Origin: Alcaligenaceae bacterium
Lineage (GTDB): Bacteria > Pseudomonadota > Gammaproteobacteria > Burkholderiales > Burkholderiaceae
Direction: 5' to 3'
Assembly (NCBI GenBank): GCA_947372575.1
Contig: CANBUF010000109.1
Span: 1 to 6,741 of the forward strand
Length of the DNA: 6,741 nt
Position numbers and translations under genes: made by a program. Positions 1-5,556 of the stretch are shown here, piece after piece. The notes beneath the pieces were generated by a model. The model saw only the letters and a list, made by a program, of their open reading frames with translations. It made no database searches and was not told the DNA's origin. The number at the start of each line of letters is the position of its first letter. The stretch's first letter is position 1.

Positions 1-236
1 ATGGCGACACGGTCCCCCTGGCGCAGCCCTGCCAGGTGCAAGCTCTGTGCCACACCGTCAACGGCGGCAAGCACTTCACTCCAGGTCATGCGTATTGACG
101 CATCGCGCAAGGCCAGTTTGTCGGGTTGCTTGTGTGCTTGCTCTTGCATCAGCATGAACATCGTGTCCTGTTGCCAGGATCCGCAAGCATAATTTTCGCG
201 GGTCTTTTCAGGGTCATGCAACGTCAGCATCATCAT
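1..236 (-). CDS. Acyl-CoA synthetase (AMP-forming ligase), N-terminal part, cut by window edge
   Basis: The 78 visible residues match the N-terminus of the ANL superfamily (AMP-dependent acyl-CoA synthetases), which activate a carboxylic acid through an acyl-adenylate to its CoA thioester. Seen: PDKLALRD at residues 38-45, MTWSEV at 50-55 and GLRQGDRVA at 70-78, the usual pattern leading into the AMP-binding domain. The P-loop and A8 motifs lie outside the window, so substrate class cannot be read. The start is a run of three ATG codons (236, 233, 230) preceded by AGGG at 244-241. Spacing favours the second or third ATG, but the longest form is given. It begins 12 bases after the stop of the crotonase gene, so the two are almost certainly one operon. 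By analogy with alicyclic acid clusters it could be an AliA-like cyclohexanecarboxylate-CoA ligase, but that is only context. Family confidence is high, substrate unknown. Confidence 0.85.
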   Translation of the reverse strand, partial: MMMLTLHDPEKTRENYACGSWQQDTMFMLMQEQAHKQPDKLALRDASIRMTWSEVLAAVDGVAQSLHLAGLRQGDRVA

Positions 237-248
237 AAAACCCTGGGC

Positions 249-1028
249 TCAGTGACCAAACTTGGATGCATCTGGTTTGCGTCGTTCCGCAAACGAAGCG
301 GCGAGTTCATCATGCTCTGCAGTATCAAGATAGCCACGCAGAAGCAAGTCATGCGCCATGCGTGACAGTCCGCTCACGCCGCCGTGACGTGCATTGAAGG
401 CCGCTTTGATCGATGCCAGGGCGAACGAACCACGGTCTGCAATTTCCAGTGCCCACTGGCGTGTGGCTGCGCGCAGTTCTGCGGCGGGGACCACGCGGTT
501 GATCAAGCCCATCTCCACAGCCTGCTGAGGAGAAATTTTCGGATTCGAATACCACATTTCTTTTGCACGCTTCTTGCCAACCAGATCTTCGAGATACCAG
601 GTACCGTAGCCGGCGTCAAAGCTGCCAACCATTGGACCGACCTGGCGGAACATCGCGTTATCAGCTGCGATGGTCACATCACAGACCATTTGCAGGACAT
701 TGCCGCCGCCAACCGCATAGCCATTAACTGAAGCGATGACGGGTTTTTGCAGGCGATCCAGACTTTCGTACATCTCCAGTGTGGGCAATACACCTTCATA
801 CATCTGGGTGTCCGGCATGCCTTGCTTGCGACCACCCAGACAAAAGAACCGGTCTCCAGCTCCTGTCAGGACGATGACCCGCGTGCGTGATTCACGACGA
901 ATTTCATTAATGCAATCACGAATCTCATGACACATTTTGTGTGTGAACATGTTGCCGTCTTCGGGTCGATTCAGGGTAATTGTGCCAATTGGACCGTCTT
1001 CTTCGTAAATGATTTCTTCAAAGCTCAT
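249..1028 (-). CDS. Crotonase-family ring hydrolase/cyclase, BadI/MenB-like
   Basis: A 259-residue cytoplasmic crotonase acting on acyl-CoA. The oxyanion-hole segments are CLGGR at residues 63-67 and GYAVGGGN at 103-110. The two glutamates used by classical enoyl-CoA hydratases are absent: the region reads QVGPMVGSFDAGYG at 129-142, where MenB (1,4-dihydroxy-2-naphthoyl-CoA synthase) and BadI (2-ketocyclohexanecarboxyl-CoA hydrolase) carry the same GSxD block. A Tyr in GYLDT (Tyr233) fits the C-terminal Tyr of that subgroup, and the RRKPDASKF tail is also typical. GYG instead of the GWG of MenB leans toward BadI. Expected chemistry is therefore C-C cleavage of a beta-keto ring CoA ester, or the reverse Dieckmann-type closure, rather than hydration. 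An in-frame ATG at 1061 would add 11 residues, but GGAGA at 1037-1033 sits five bases before the ATG at 1028, and family similarity begins there. Followed at once by an acyl-CoA ligase. Confidence 0.85.
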   Translation of the reverse strand: MSFEEIIYEEDGPIGTITLNRPEDGNMFTHKMCHEIRDCINEIRRESRTRVIVLTGAGDRFFCLGGRKQGMPDTQMYEGVLPTLEMYESLDRLQKPVIASVNGYAVGGGNVLQMVCDVTIAADNAMFRQVGPMVGSFDAGYGTWYLEDLVGKKRAKEMWYSNPKISPQQAVEMGLINRVVPAAELRAATRQWALEIADRGSFALASIKAAFNARHGGVSGLSRMAHDLLLRGYLDTAEHDELAASFAERRKPDASKFGH

Positions 1029-1103
1029 TTTGTCTCCAGTGCGGGTAGTGGGTGTGCGCAAGGCGTATGCTCACGCCATGGTTAGCTGCGGATGCGTCCA
1101 GTT

Positions 1104-1119
1104 ATGTGATGCATTACAT
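1104..1119. promoter_or_regulatory. Near-perfect 16-bp palindrome, putative operator
   Basis: ATGTGATGCATTACAT reads the same on both strands except for one symmetric pair, i.e. ATGTRATGCATYACAT around an exact ATGCAT core. It lies about 75 bases upstream of the crotonase start, where a repressor or activator of the crotonase-ligase transcript would bind. The shape fits a dimeric helix-turn-helix regulator such as GntR or MarR. The TGTGA-N4-TTACA reading also recalls the spacing of FNR-type sites, but neither family can be assigned from one copy. Confidence 0.45.
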
Positions 1120-1316
1120 TGGGGCTTGTCGCTGAGGTGCTTTGTTCAATTGCACGCAAGTTGGACCGTCGTAAAAACGCGGCCCAAAGGTGAACATCAG
1201 GTATGTGCTCATTAGGAATCATCTCGTTATTCTTTTGAATTGTGTGTGAGATTTTTAAGCACCATCTTTGCTCCCAATCCGTGCAGCGCATCAATTTTGC
1301 TTATTTTGTCTCTCGA

Positions 1317-1387
1317 ATGAGAATACACGGCAATCCACCCTATGCAAAGTCATCTGAAGGACTGTTTTACCGGGGAGTCATTCTCAT
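1317..1387. repeat. 8-bp inverted repeat (ATGAGAAT/ATTCTCAT)
   Basis: ATGAGAAT at 1317-1324 and ATTCTCAT at 1380-1387 are exact reverse complements separated by 55 bases. The left arm overlaps a smaller dyad TCTC-GAAT-GAGA at 1311-1322. Two inverted copies of one half-site upstream of the plus-strand Bug gene would suit cooperative or looping regulator binding, but an 8-bp match can occur by chance in a region of this size. Confidence 0.25.
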
Positions 1388-1400
1388 GGGTAATATGTGC

Positions 1401-1456
1401 TTCGTTCGAATATAGTGACGAAACAAGTAAGCATATAAAAATATATATACAAAAAT
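1401..1456 (+). promoter_or_regulatory. Candidate promoter/operator segment upstream of the Bug gene
   Basis: An inverted pair TTCGT (1401-1405) and ACGAA (1418-1422) flanks TATAGT at 1411-1416, which matches the -10 consensus at five of six bases. A second -10-like TATAAA lies at 1434-1439 inside an AT-rich tract running to about 1456. Neither has a recognisable -35 box at 16-18 bases. A -10 box enclosed by a dyad would be a natural repressor or activator target, but this is inference from sequence shape only. Confidence 0.3.
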
Positions 1457-1465
1457 AAGCATTGT

Positions 1466-1470
1466 GGAGA
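1466..1470 (+). promoter_or_regulatory. Ribosome binding site deciding the start of the Bug gene
   Basis: GGAGA lies five bases before ATG 1476. An in-frame GTG at 1464 overlaps this site and would place four extra residues (METI) ahead of an already complete signal peptide, so ATG 1476 is chosen. Confidence 0.75.
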
Positions 1471-1475
1471 CAATA

Positions 1476-2459
1476 ATGAAGTCAAATTTATGGGTAGCGC
1501 TGATTGGCGCTGCTGTCTGTACCTCCTTTTCACTCCCTACGGCTGTTGCTCAGCCAGCAAATGAACGACCCATTGCCATCGTGATCCCCTTTGCACCGGG
1601 TGGCGGGACCGATGTCCTTGCACGGATGACGATGCCCAAAATCGCAGAAAAACTGGGTACTGTCGCTGTGATTGAGAATCGTTCTGGAGCGTCTGGCGCA
1701 ATCGGGGCGCAATTTACAGCCCGTGCAGCACCGGACGGCAAGACGCTCATGGTGGGTTCCGTCTCCGAGGTGGGGATTAATCCAGGCCTCTACCCTAAGT
1801 TGCCTTACAACGTTGAGCGCGATTTTGTGCCTGTGACTGCACTTGCCGCCGCGCCCATGGTTCTTGTTGTCAGTCCGACATCCTCGATCAAGACCGCGGC
1901 TGATCTAGTGTCCCAAGCCAAGGCCAGTCCAGGTAAGATTAATTTTGGTTCGGCCGGCACGGGCAGTGGAGCCCACATGGCGGCTGAGCTCTTTATGTAT
2001 GCGACGGGCATCCGGCTCACGCATGTGCCCTACAAAGGAACAGGTGCCGTGGCTGCCGATATGCTCGGTTCACAAAAAGATATGGTTCTGTTTGCACCGT
2101 TGCCTTCAATTGCGGGCCTGGTGCGTGGAGGGCAACTCAAGGCGATTGCCGTGACCGGTAAGCAACGCTCACCAGCCATGACGGAGGTACCGACTTTTAC
2201 TGAAGCGGGGATACCGGGCTATGACATGGATTATTGGTATGGCTTGATGGCTCCAGCGGGCACACCTGAAGACGTAAGACATAAAATTCATCAGGCGACT
2301 CTGGACGTGCTCAGTCAACCCGAAGTGATTGCGAATCTGGCCAAACAGGGCCTGGTCACGACAATCACGACAGAGGCAGACTTTGCTGCATTTGTGAAAG
2401 CAGACATGGCGAAATGGGCTGCCGTTGTGAAGGCCGCCCAGATCAAAGTTGAAGACTAA
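1476..2459 (+). CDS. Bug/TctC-family periplasmic solute-binding protein
   Basis: A 327-residue secreted protein of the Bug family (tripartite tricarboxylate transporter substrate-binding receptors), of normal family length. A signal peptide covers residues 1-25, with a hydrophobic core and a likely cut after AVA before Gln26. Family motifs in order: PFAPGGGTD at 38-46 (ligand loop with Asp46), ENRSGASGAIGA at 67-78, a GSAGTGSGAH loop at 158-167, HVPYKG at 183-188, VPTFTEAGIPGY at 238-249 and the APAGTP turn at 259-264. Known members bind carboxylates, amino acids or amides; this one's ligand cannot be read from sequence. No TctA/TctB membrane partner is in the window, which is common for orphan Bug proteins. 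It is transcribed alone on the plus strand, away from the crotonase, and its stop abuts that of the opposite flavoprotein gene. Confidence 0.95.
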   Translation: MKSNLWVALIGAAVCTSFSLPTAVAQPANERPIAIVIPFAPGGGTDVLARMTMPKIAEKLGTVAVIENRSGASGAIGAQFTARAAPDGKTLMVGSVSEVGINPGLYPKLPYNVERDFVPVTALAAAPMVLVVSPTSSIKTAADLVSQAKASPGKINFGSAGTGSGAHMAAELFMYATGIRLTHVPYKGTGAVAADMLGSQKDMVLFAPLPSIAGLVRGGQLKAIAVTGKQRSPAMTEVPTFTEAGIPGYDMDYWYGLMAPAGTPEDVRHKIHQATLDVLSQPEVIANLAKQGLVTTITTEADFAAFVKADMAKWAAVVKAAQIKVED

Positions 2460-3950
2460 TCAGGGTTTTGGAGGCGTATATTCGGCGGCGTGACGACCGG
2501 CAATGCGACCCGAAATAAACGCCCAGCCCAGATGGTGGCCATGACCTTCGAGCAAGAGACCACCTTGACCCGCAGATCCGGCTGCAAACAGTCCACAGAT
2601 GATGCTGCCATCTGCTCGCTGGACCTCAAGCTGATCCGTGACTTTTAGACCACCATCTGTAAAGACGACATAGCTTTTAATCGGCCCTAAGGCATAGAAA
2701 GGTCCTTGATCAAGAGCCGGACGGGCTTGGCGCTCTGACGCGTTGTACTCTGCAAGGGTCTGGGTCAGGGCTTGGTCCGAGACGCCCATGCTCGTGGCGA
2801 GTCCAGAAATTGTTGCCGATTGATGGAAGATATCAGGGCGATTGCGTCGATAATCATCCAGGTAGGCATAGGCGACTCCGGGAGCCGTAGAGATGTAATA
2901 GGGCCATCCGGAAAATTTTTCTGCAACTTGTTGATCAAACACCACCCAACCTAAACGATCTGGCTGTTTAGCCATGTCACGATTCGGTTTGCCGAGTTCA
3001 TCGGTAAAACGTTTTCCATTTTTATTAATGAGTATGCTGCCTTCGCGATATAAATCGTTCGAGGGACTCACAGCGGTTGTGAGGAAACTCATCAAAAATG
3101 GCCTGAGTATCCACTGCGGCAGACAGGTCGCAGACCAGGCAATTATTTTTGCAATCCAGGTGGTTGGCGGTAATTTTTGTAAAAGATTCGGGCGAGTTGG
3201 TGCAATGAATCGCATGATCGGTCCGCGCACAATGTCACCGTTCACGACCGTGGCACCAATCGATAAGGCCATACGGTGACCGTCGCCTGTCGCGCTTGGG
3301 TTAACCGCCTCGACTTGCGCTACGTCGGCGCTGGCTAACTGAGCTTTGAGGTCAGGCGCACCACTGTAATCCCCACTCGCCAGCACCACCCCGTGACGCG
3401 CCAGGAACGTATGGCTGGAGCCGTCTGCAAGGGTCGCCTGGACTCCGATGGCATGATCGTCTTTCATGATGATCGATTGTGTGGTGGTGTTCAGCCTAAT
3501 CTGGACACCGAGCGCTTTGCAATGTCGCGTTAAATGGTATGCAAATGACTTTGAGTTTGGGACAACATTATGCATGCGTGCGACCCGGTGGGGCGGCTCT
3601 TCTTCAGGGCCAACAAAGACGACACCAAGTTTCATTAACCAGTCCATCATGTCCGAGGTGTTTTCCACGAGTATTCGCCTCAGCGTGAGGTTGTCGCGGG
3701 GAGCCAGTTCGCCAGCATGCTTAGCCATGTCTTCAAAATGGGCTTGCGTGCTGTCCTGGATACCGGCCAGGCGCTGATGTGATGTATTTGTGGCGGTAAT
3801 GGATCCCACAGACCAGGAGGTTGAGCCTCCGGTCGCAGGATTTTTTTCAAGAACAAGAACTTCGCGCCCCAGTTTTGCGGCTTCAGAAGCTGCGGCGAGT
3901 CCTGCGCCGCCCGCCCCGATAATCAGTACGTCAGTCGTCGTGCTTGACAA
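2460..3950 (-). CDS. FAD-dependent dehydrogenase, FAD_binding_2 (fumarate reductase/KstD-like), TTG start
   Basis: A 496-residue flavoprotein of the family that includes fumarate reductases and 3-ketosteroid delta-1-dehydrogenases, which reduce or introduce a C=C bond next to a carbonyl. Seen: Rossmann motif IGAGGAGLAAA at residues 11-21 with acidic Glu35 ending the second strand, GGST at 41-44, TGDGHRMALSIGA at 221-233, the GSILINKNGKRFTDE block at 304-318, and a C-terminal FAD loop with GLFAAGSAGQGG at 453-464 followed by EGHGHHLGWAF at 468-478. The Tyr-Pro-Gly-Pro-Gly stretch of true KstDs is replaced by this His-rich version, so the substrate need not be a steroid. Residues 265-292 are strongly hydrophobic with several Trp, perhaps a lid or membrane-touching patch. 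The frame stays open to an ATG at 4061, but that would overlap the upstream gene by 83 bases and add residues outside the family fold. A strong GGGGAG lies just before TTG 3950. Likely cotranscribed with the PRISE gene 28 bases upstream. Confidence 0.88.
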   Translation of the reverse strand: MSSTTTDVLIIGAGGAGLAAASEAAKLGREVLVLEKNPATGGSTSWSVGSITATNTSHQRLAGIQDSTQAHFEDMAKHAGELAPRDNLTLRRILVENTSDMMDWLMKLGVVFVGPEEEPPHRVARMHNVVPNSKSFAYHLTRHCKALGVQIRLNTTTQSIIMKDDHAIGVQATLADGSSHTFLARHGVVLASGDYSGAPDLKAQLASADVAQVEAVNPSATGDGHRMALSIGATVVNGDIVRGPIMRFIAPTRPNLLQKLPPTTWIAKIIAWSATCLPQWILRPFLMSFLTTAVSPSNDLYREGSILINKNGKRFTDELGKPNRDMAKQPDRLGWVVFDQQVAEKFSGWPYYISTAPGVAYAYLDDYRRNRPDIFHQSATISGLATSMGVSDQALTQTLAEYNASERQARPALDQGPFYALGPIKSYVVFTDGGLKVTDQLEVQRADGSIICGLFAAGSAGQGGLLLEGHGHHLGWAFISGRIAGRHAAEYTPPKP

Positions 3951-3956
3951 GATCGT

Positions 3957-3962
3957 CTCCCC
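3957..3962 (-). promoter_or_regulatory. Shine-Dalgarno fixing a TTG start for the flavoprotein
   Basis: On the minus strand GGGGAG is followed after six bases by TTG (3950-3948), and the FAD-binding strand begins within a few codons. No ATG or GTG start in this frame fits as well. The leader (GGAGACGATC-TTG) parallels the GGAGACAA leaders of the other genes here. Confidence 0.7.
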
Positions 3963-3978
3963 ATTTTTATGTATGGAA

Positions 3979-5034
3979 TTAAGGAATGATTTTTTTAGCG
4001 CGAAAAAAATCAAACCCTTCAAGCCACATTTTTTTTGAATCAATTTGTTCGGTAAATCCATCGCGCTGGGCTTTGCTCATGTCTGAGACAACATCCCATT
4101 GGACTGATAGCACATAATCACCATAGGGCCACTGTGCCACAGTATGAAGATCGGTTTGTTCGAGTCCATATTTTTTTGTGATTGTCCGCCAGAGCGCATC
4201 CTTATCCTGCGTAAAGATTGCGAAGGAACTCGAATCTGGTGCACCAACTGGCATTTCAAAATAGTCTGCAATCACAGGCCATAATGCTTGCCAGCTCATC
4301 GGATCGCCATTGACTATGTTATAGGCTTGATTGGCACAGTGCGCGGTCTGCATCATCCAGACCGCCGCACGCGCCAGTGTCGGTAGCCATGAAAATTGTG
4401 TGTGCGACGAATAGCTTTTGGTTGTACCAGGGAAAATAAGCGGCAGGCCTAGTTCGCGAAGAAGCGTTGCATAGATGGCGACAATCAAGATCATATTGCG
4501 GGGCTCGTCTGTCCGGTAATTGCAAAAAGCATGCGGTCGTGAGATTGACCAGCTCCAGTTCCGGCCCGACTGTCTTTGCTCAACCAAGGACTGCTGATCG
4601 AAGTAAAAACTGTTGAAGTTGCCGCAAGCATCGTCTTCCCGATAAGGAACGGAGCGCTTCGCGACAGTATGACCGTAAAATTTCGTTCCATGCACAAGGT
4701 GGATATGCCTGAGTTGACTTGCAACGGGAGCGACTGCATCCAGTAAATTTTTGAGCATGGCGACGTTAACGTCTTTTGCCTCAAGCTCTCCGCCATAGTG
4801 ATCAAAGCGTGCGGCGTAGAGAATGTGTGTGACCTCTGTTTGAGACCCAAGCTTCAGCACACAATCTTCAGGTTGAGTCAGGTCGACCGCTATCATTGGA
4901 AAGGCTGCATCGAGCTGAGGCGACCGTGCCAATCCGACAGGATTCCAGTCTCCGAGACTCGCCAGATATTGACTGACGCTGCTGCCGATTTGACCTGTTG
5001 CGCCCGCAATTAAAGTTTTTTTAACCATTGTCAT
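3979..5034 (-). CDS. PRISE-type NAD(P)H-dependent enone reductase (progesterone 5-beta-reductase/iridoid synthase-like)
   Basis: A 351-residue atypical short-chain dehydrogenase. Seen: the nucleotide-binding GATGQIG at residues 11-17, LARSP at 35-39 after the second strand, an acidic residue at 51 (AVDL), THILYAA at 69-75, HGTKFYG at 115-121, VPYREDD at 129-135, NSFYFDQQ at 141-148, SWSISRPHAF at 161-170, GLPLIFPG at 196-203 and NIVNGDPMSWQALW at 239-252. This order is that of PRISE proteins, which reduce the C=C bond of 1,4-enones with NAD(P)H. Lys118 in GTKFY matches the family's catalytic Lys. The usual tandem Tyr-Tyr of NFYY appears as Tyr144-Phe145. The ATG at 5034 overlaps the preceding stop (ATGA), which suggests translational coupling. 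A second ATG at 5028 is possible and neither has a clear ribosome site. The usual generic label would be NAD-dependent epimerase; the PRISE motifs are more specific. Confidence 0.85.
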   Translation of the reverse strand: MTMVKKTLIAGATGQIGSSVSQYLASLGDWNPVGLARSPQLDAAFPMIAVDLTQPEDCVLKLGSQTEVTHILYAARFDHYGGELEAKDVNVAMLKNLLDAVAPVASQLRHIHLVHGTKFYGHTVAKRSVPYREDDACGNFNSFYFDQQSLVEQRQSGRNWSWSISRPHAFCNYRTDEPRNMILIVAIYATLLRELGLPLIFPGTTKSYSSHTQFSWLPTLARAAVWMMQTAHCANQAYNIVNGDPMSWQALWPVIADYFEMPVGAPDSSSFAIFTQDKDALWRTITKKYGLEQTDLHTVAQWPYGDYVLSVQWDVVSDMSKAQRDGFTEQIDSKKMWLEGFDFFRAKKIIP

Positions 5035-5537
5035 AACGGGATGTAGTGTGCGACGTCAGCACGGTTTTTTAGGTCACTGGCTCGCTCTTTGGGGACGATC
5101 GCGATCCCTCGATAGGGCGTGGAGCAATCCAGTCCGACAGCCTTGAGCCAGAGAAAATTAACTTCCGCCATCTCGAGCGTGGGTTCGGGCTGGTTGGTGA
5201 CAAGTAGGGTATGGTCCAGGGGAACGACTGGAGCTTCAATGTCAGGGTGACCCTGTACCGCTTCAAACAGATTGCGCTGATAAAAACGCCGGTCAATCAA
5301 TTCAGCCCAAGGGCCCATTCCCCTTATTTTTTGATAATACGGATCTTGAAAAACCTGTGCGTCACGGATCGAGTACATCGCAAGCGACGGTGGCCAGTCT
5401 GAGGCCGTCGTTTGAAACCGCACCGCTGAATCAATCCCATTCACAGTCTGCATGATGCGCAGATGTTTAACATACCAAAGCGACCACTCTGCTTGCAGTG
5501 TGGGTGTTGTGATCCCACTTTGACTCATGAAAATCAT
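5031..5537 (-). CDS. EthD-like (dimeric alpha/beta-barrel) small protein
   Basis: A 168-residue soluble protein without signal peptide or membrane segment. Residues 16-42 resemble the EthD/DUF-type ferredoxin-like fold: an acidic/aromatic helix start (EWSLWYVKHL), a small-residue turn (VNGIDSAVR) and a strand. PSLAMYSIRDAQVFQDPYY at 50-68 follows the same fold pattern in which a strand leads into a helix ending at a xxPxY. The second half (about 105-168) may form another half-barrel. Relatives are often found beside catabolic oxygenases and ring-modifying enzymes, with few known activities, so no function is assigned. ATG 5537 is chosen because AGGAG at 5549-5545 is seven bases upstream; the longer ATG at 5552 would overlap that site. 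The gene starts 19 bases after the Bug stop and shares ATGA with the PRISE start, so it is firmly within the operon. Confidence 0.7.
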   Translation of the reverse strand: MIFMSQSGITTPTLQAEWSLWYVKHLRIMQTVNGIDSAVRFQTTASDWPPSLAMYSIRDAQVFQDPYYQKIRGMGPWAELIDRRFYQRNLFEAVQGHPDIEAPVVPLDHTLLVTNQPEPTLEMAEVNFLWLKAVGLDCSTPYRGIAIVPKERASDLKNRADVAHYIPL

Positions 5538-5544
5538 GCAATCA

Positions 5545-5549
5545 CTCCT
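5545..5549 (-). promoter_or_regulatory. Ribosome binding site for the EthD-like gene
   Basis: AGGAG on the minus strand is seven bases before ATG 5537. It lies inside the alternative five-codon extension from ATG 5552, which argues against that start. Confidence 0.7.
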
Positions 5550-5556
5550 CATGTTT

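Larger units (their letters stand above)
1029..1475. promoter_or_regulatory. Divergent intergenic control region
   Basis: About 450 bases separate the minus-strand crotonase from the plus-strand Bug gene. I find no convincing gene: a possible 70-codon minus-strand frame (1082-1294) has no recognisable domain or good ribosome site. Promoters for both directions must lie here unless the plus gene is read from elsewhere. Seen directly: a 16-bp near palindrome at 1104-1119, an 8-bp inverted repeat at 1317-1324/1380-1387, a TTCGT-N12-ACGAA pair at 1401-1422, a small GGCGT-N6-ACGCC stem at 1062-1077 in the crotonase leader, and an AT-rich alternating tract around 1433-1456. No -35/-10 pair with good spacing stands out, which would suit activator-dependent promoters. 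No regulator gene is present in the window. Confidence 0.6.

Noticed and set aside
1..365. Plus-strand open frames at the left edge
   Set aside because: The minus strand here reads as a clear acyl-CoA ligase N-terminus and crotonase C-terminus, so these are antisense shadows.
1082..1294. Possible 70-codon minus-strand gene in the divergent region
   Set aside because: No recognisable domain, no good ribosome site, and it would cover the likely promoter area.
1029..1475. Classical sigma-70 promoter with paired -35 and -10 boxes
   Set aside because: TATAGT and TATAAA are present but no -35 hexamer lies at accepted spacing, so only a low-confidence promoter segment is reported.
3951..4061. Longer flavoprotein start at ATG 4061
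   Set aside because: Overlaps the PRISE C-terminus by 83 bases, adds residues without family character, and lacks the strong Shine-Dalgarno found at the TTG.
4077..4850. Several minus-strand frames within the PRISE gene
   Set aside because: They overlap a motif-rich coding frame, have no domain character and no start signals.
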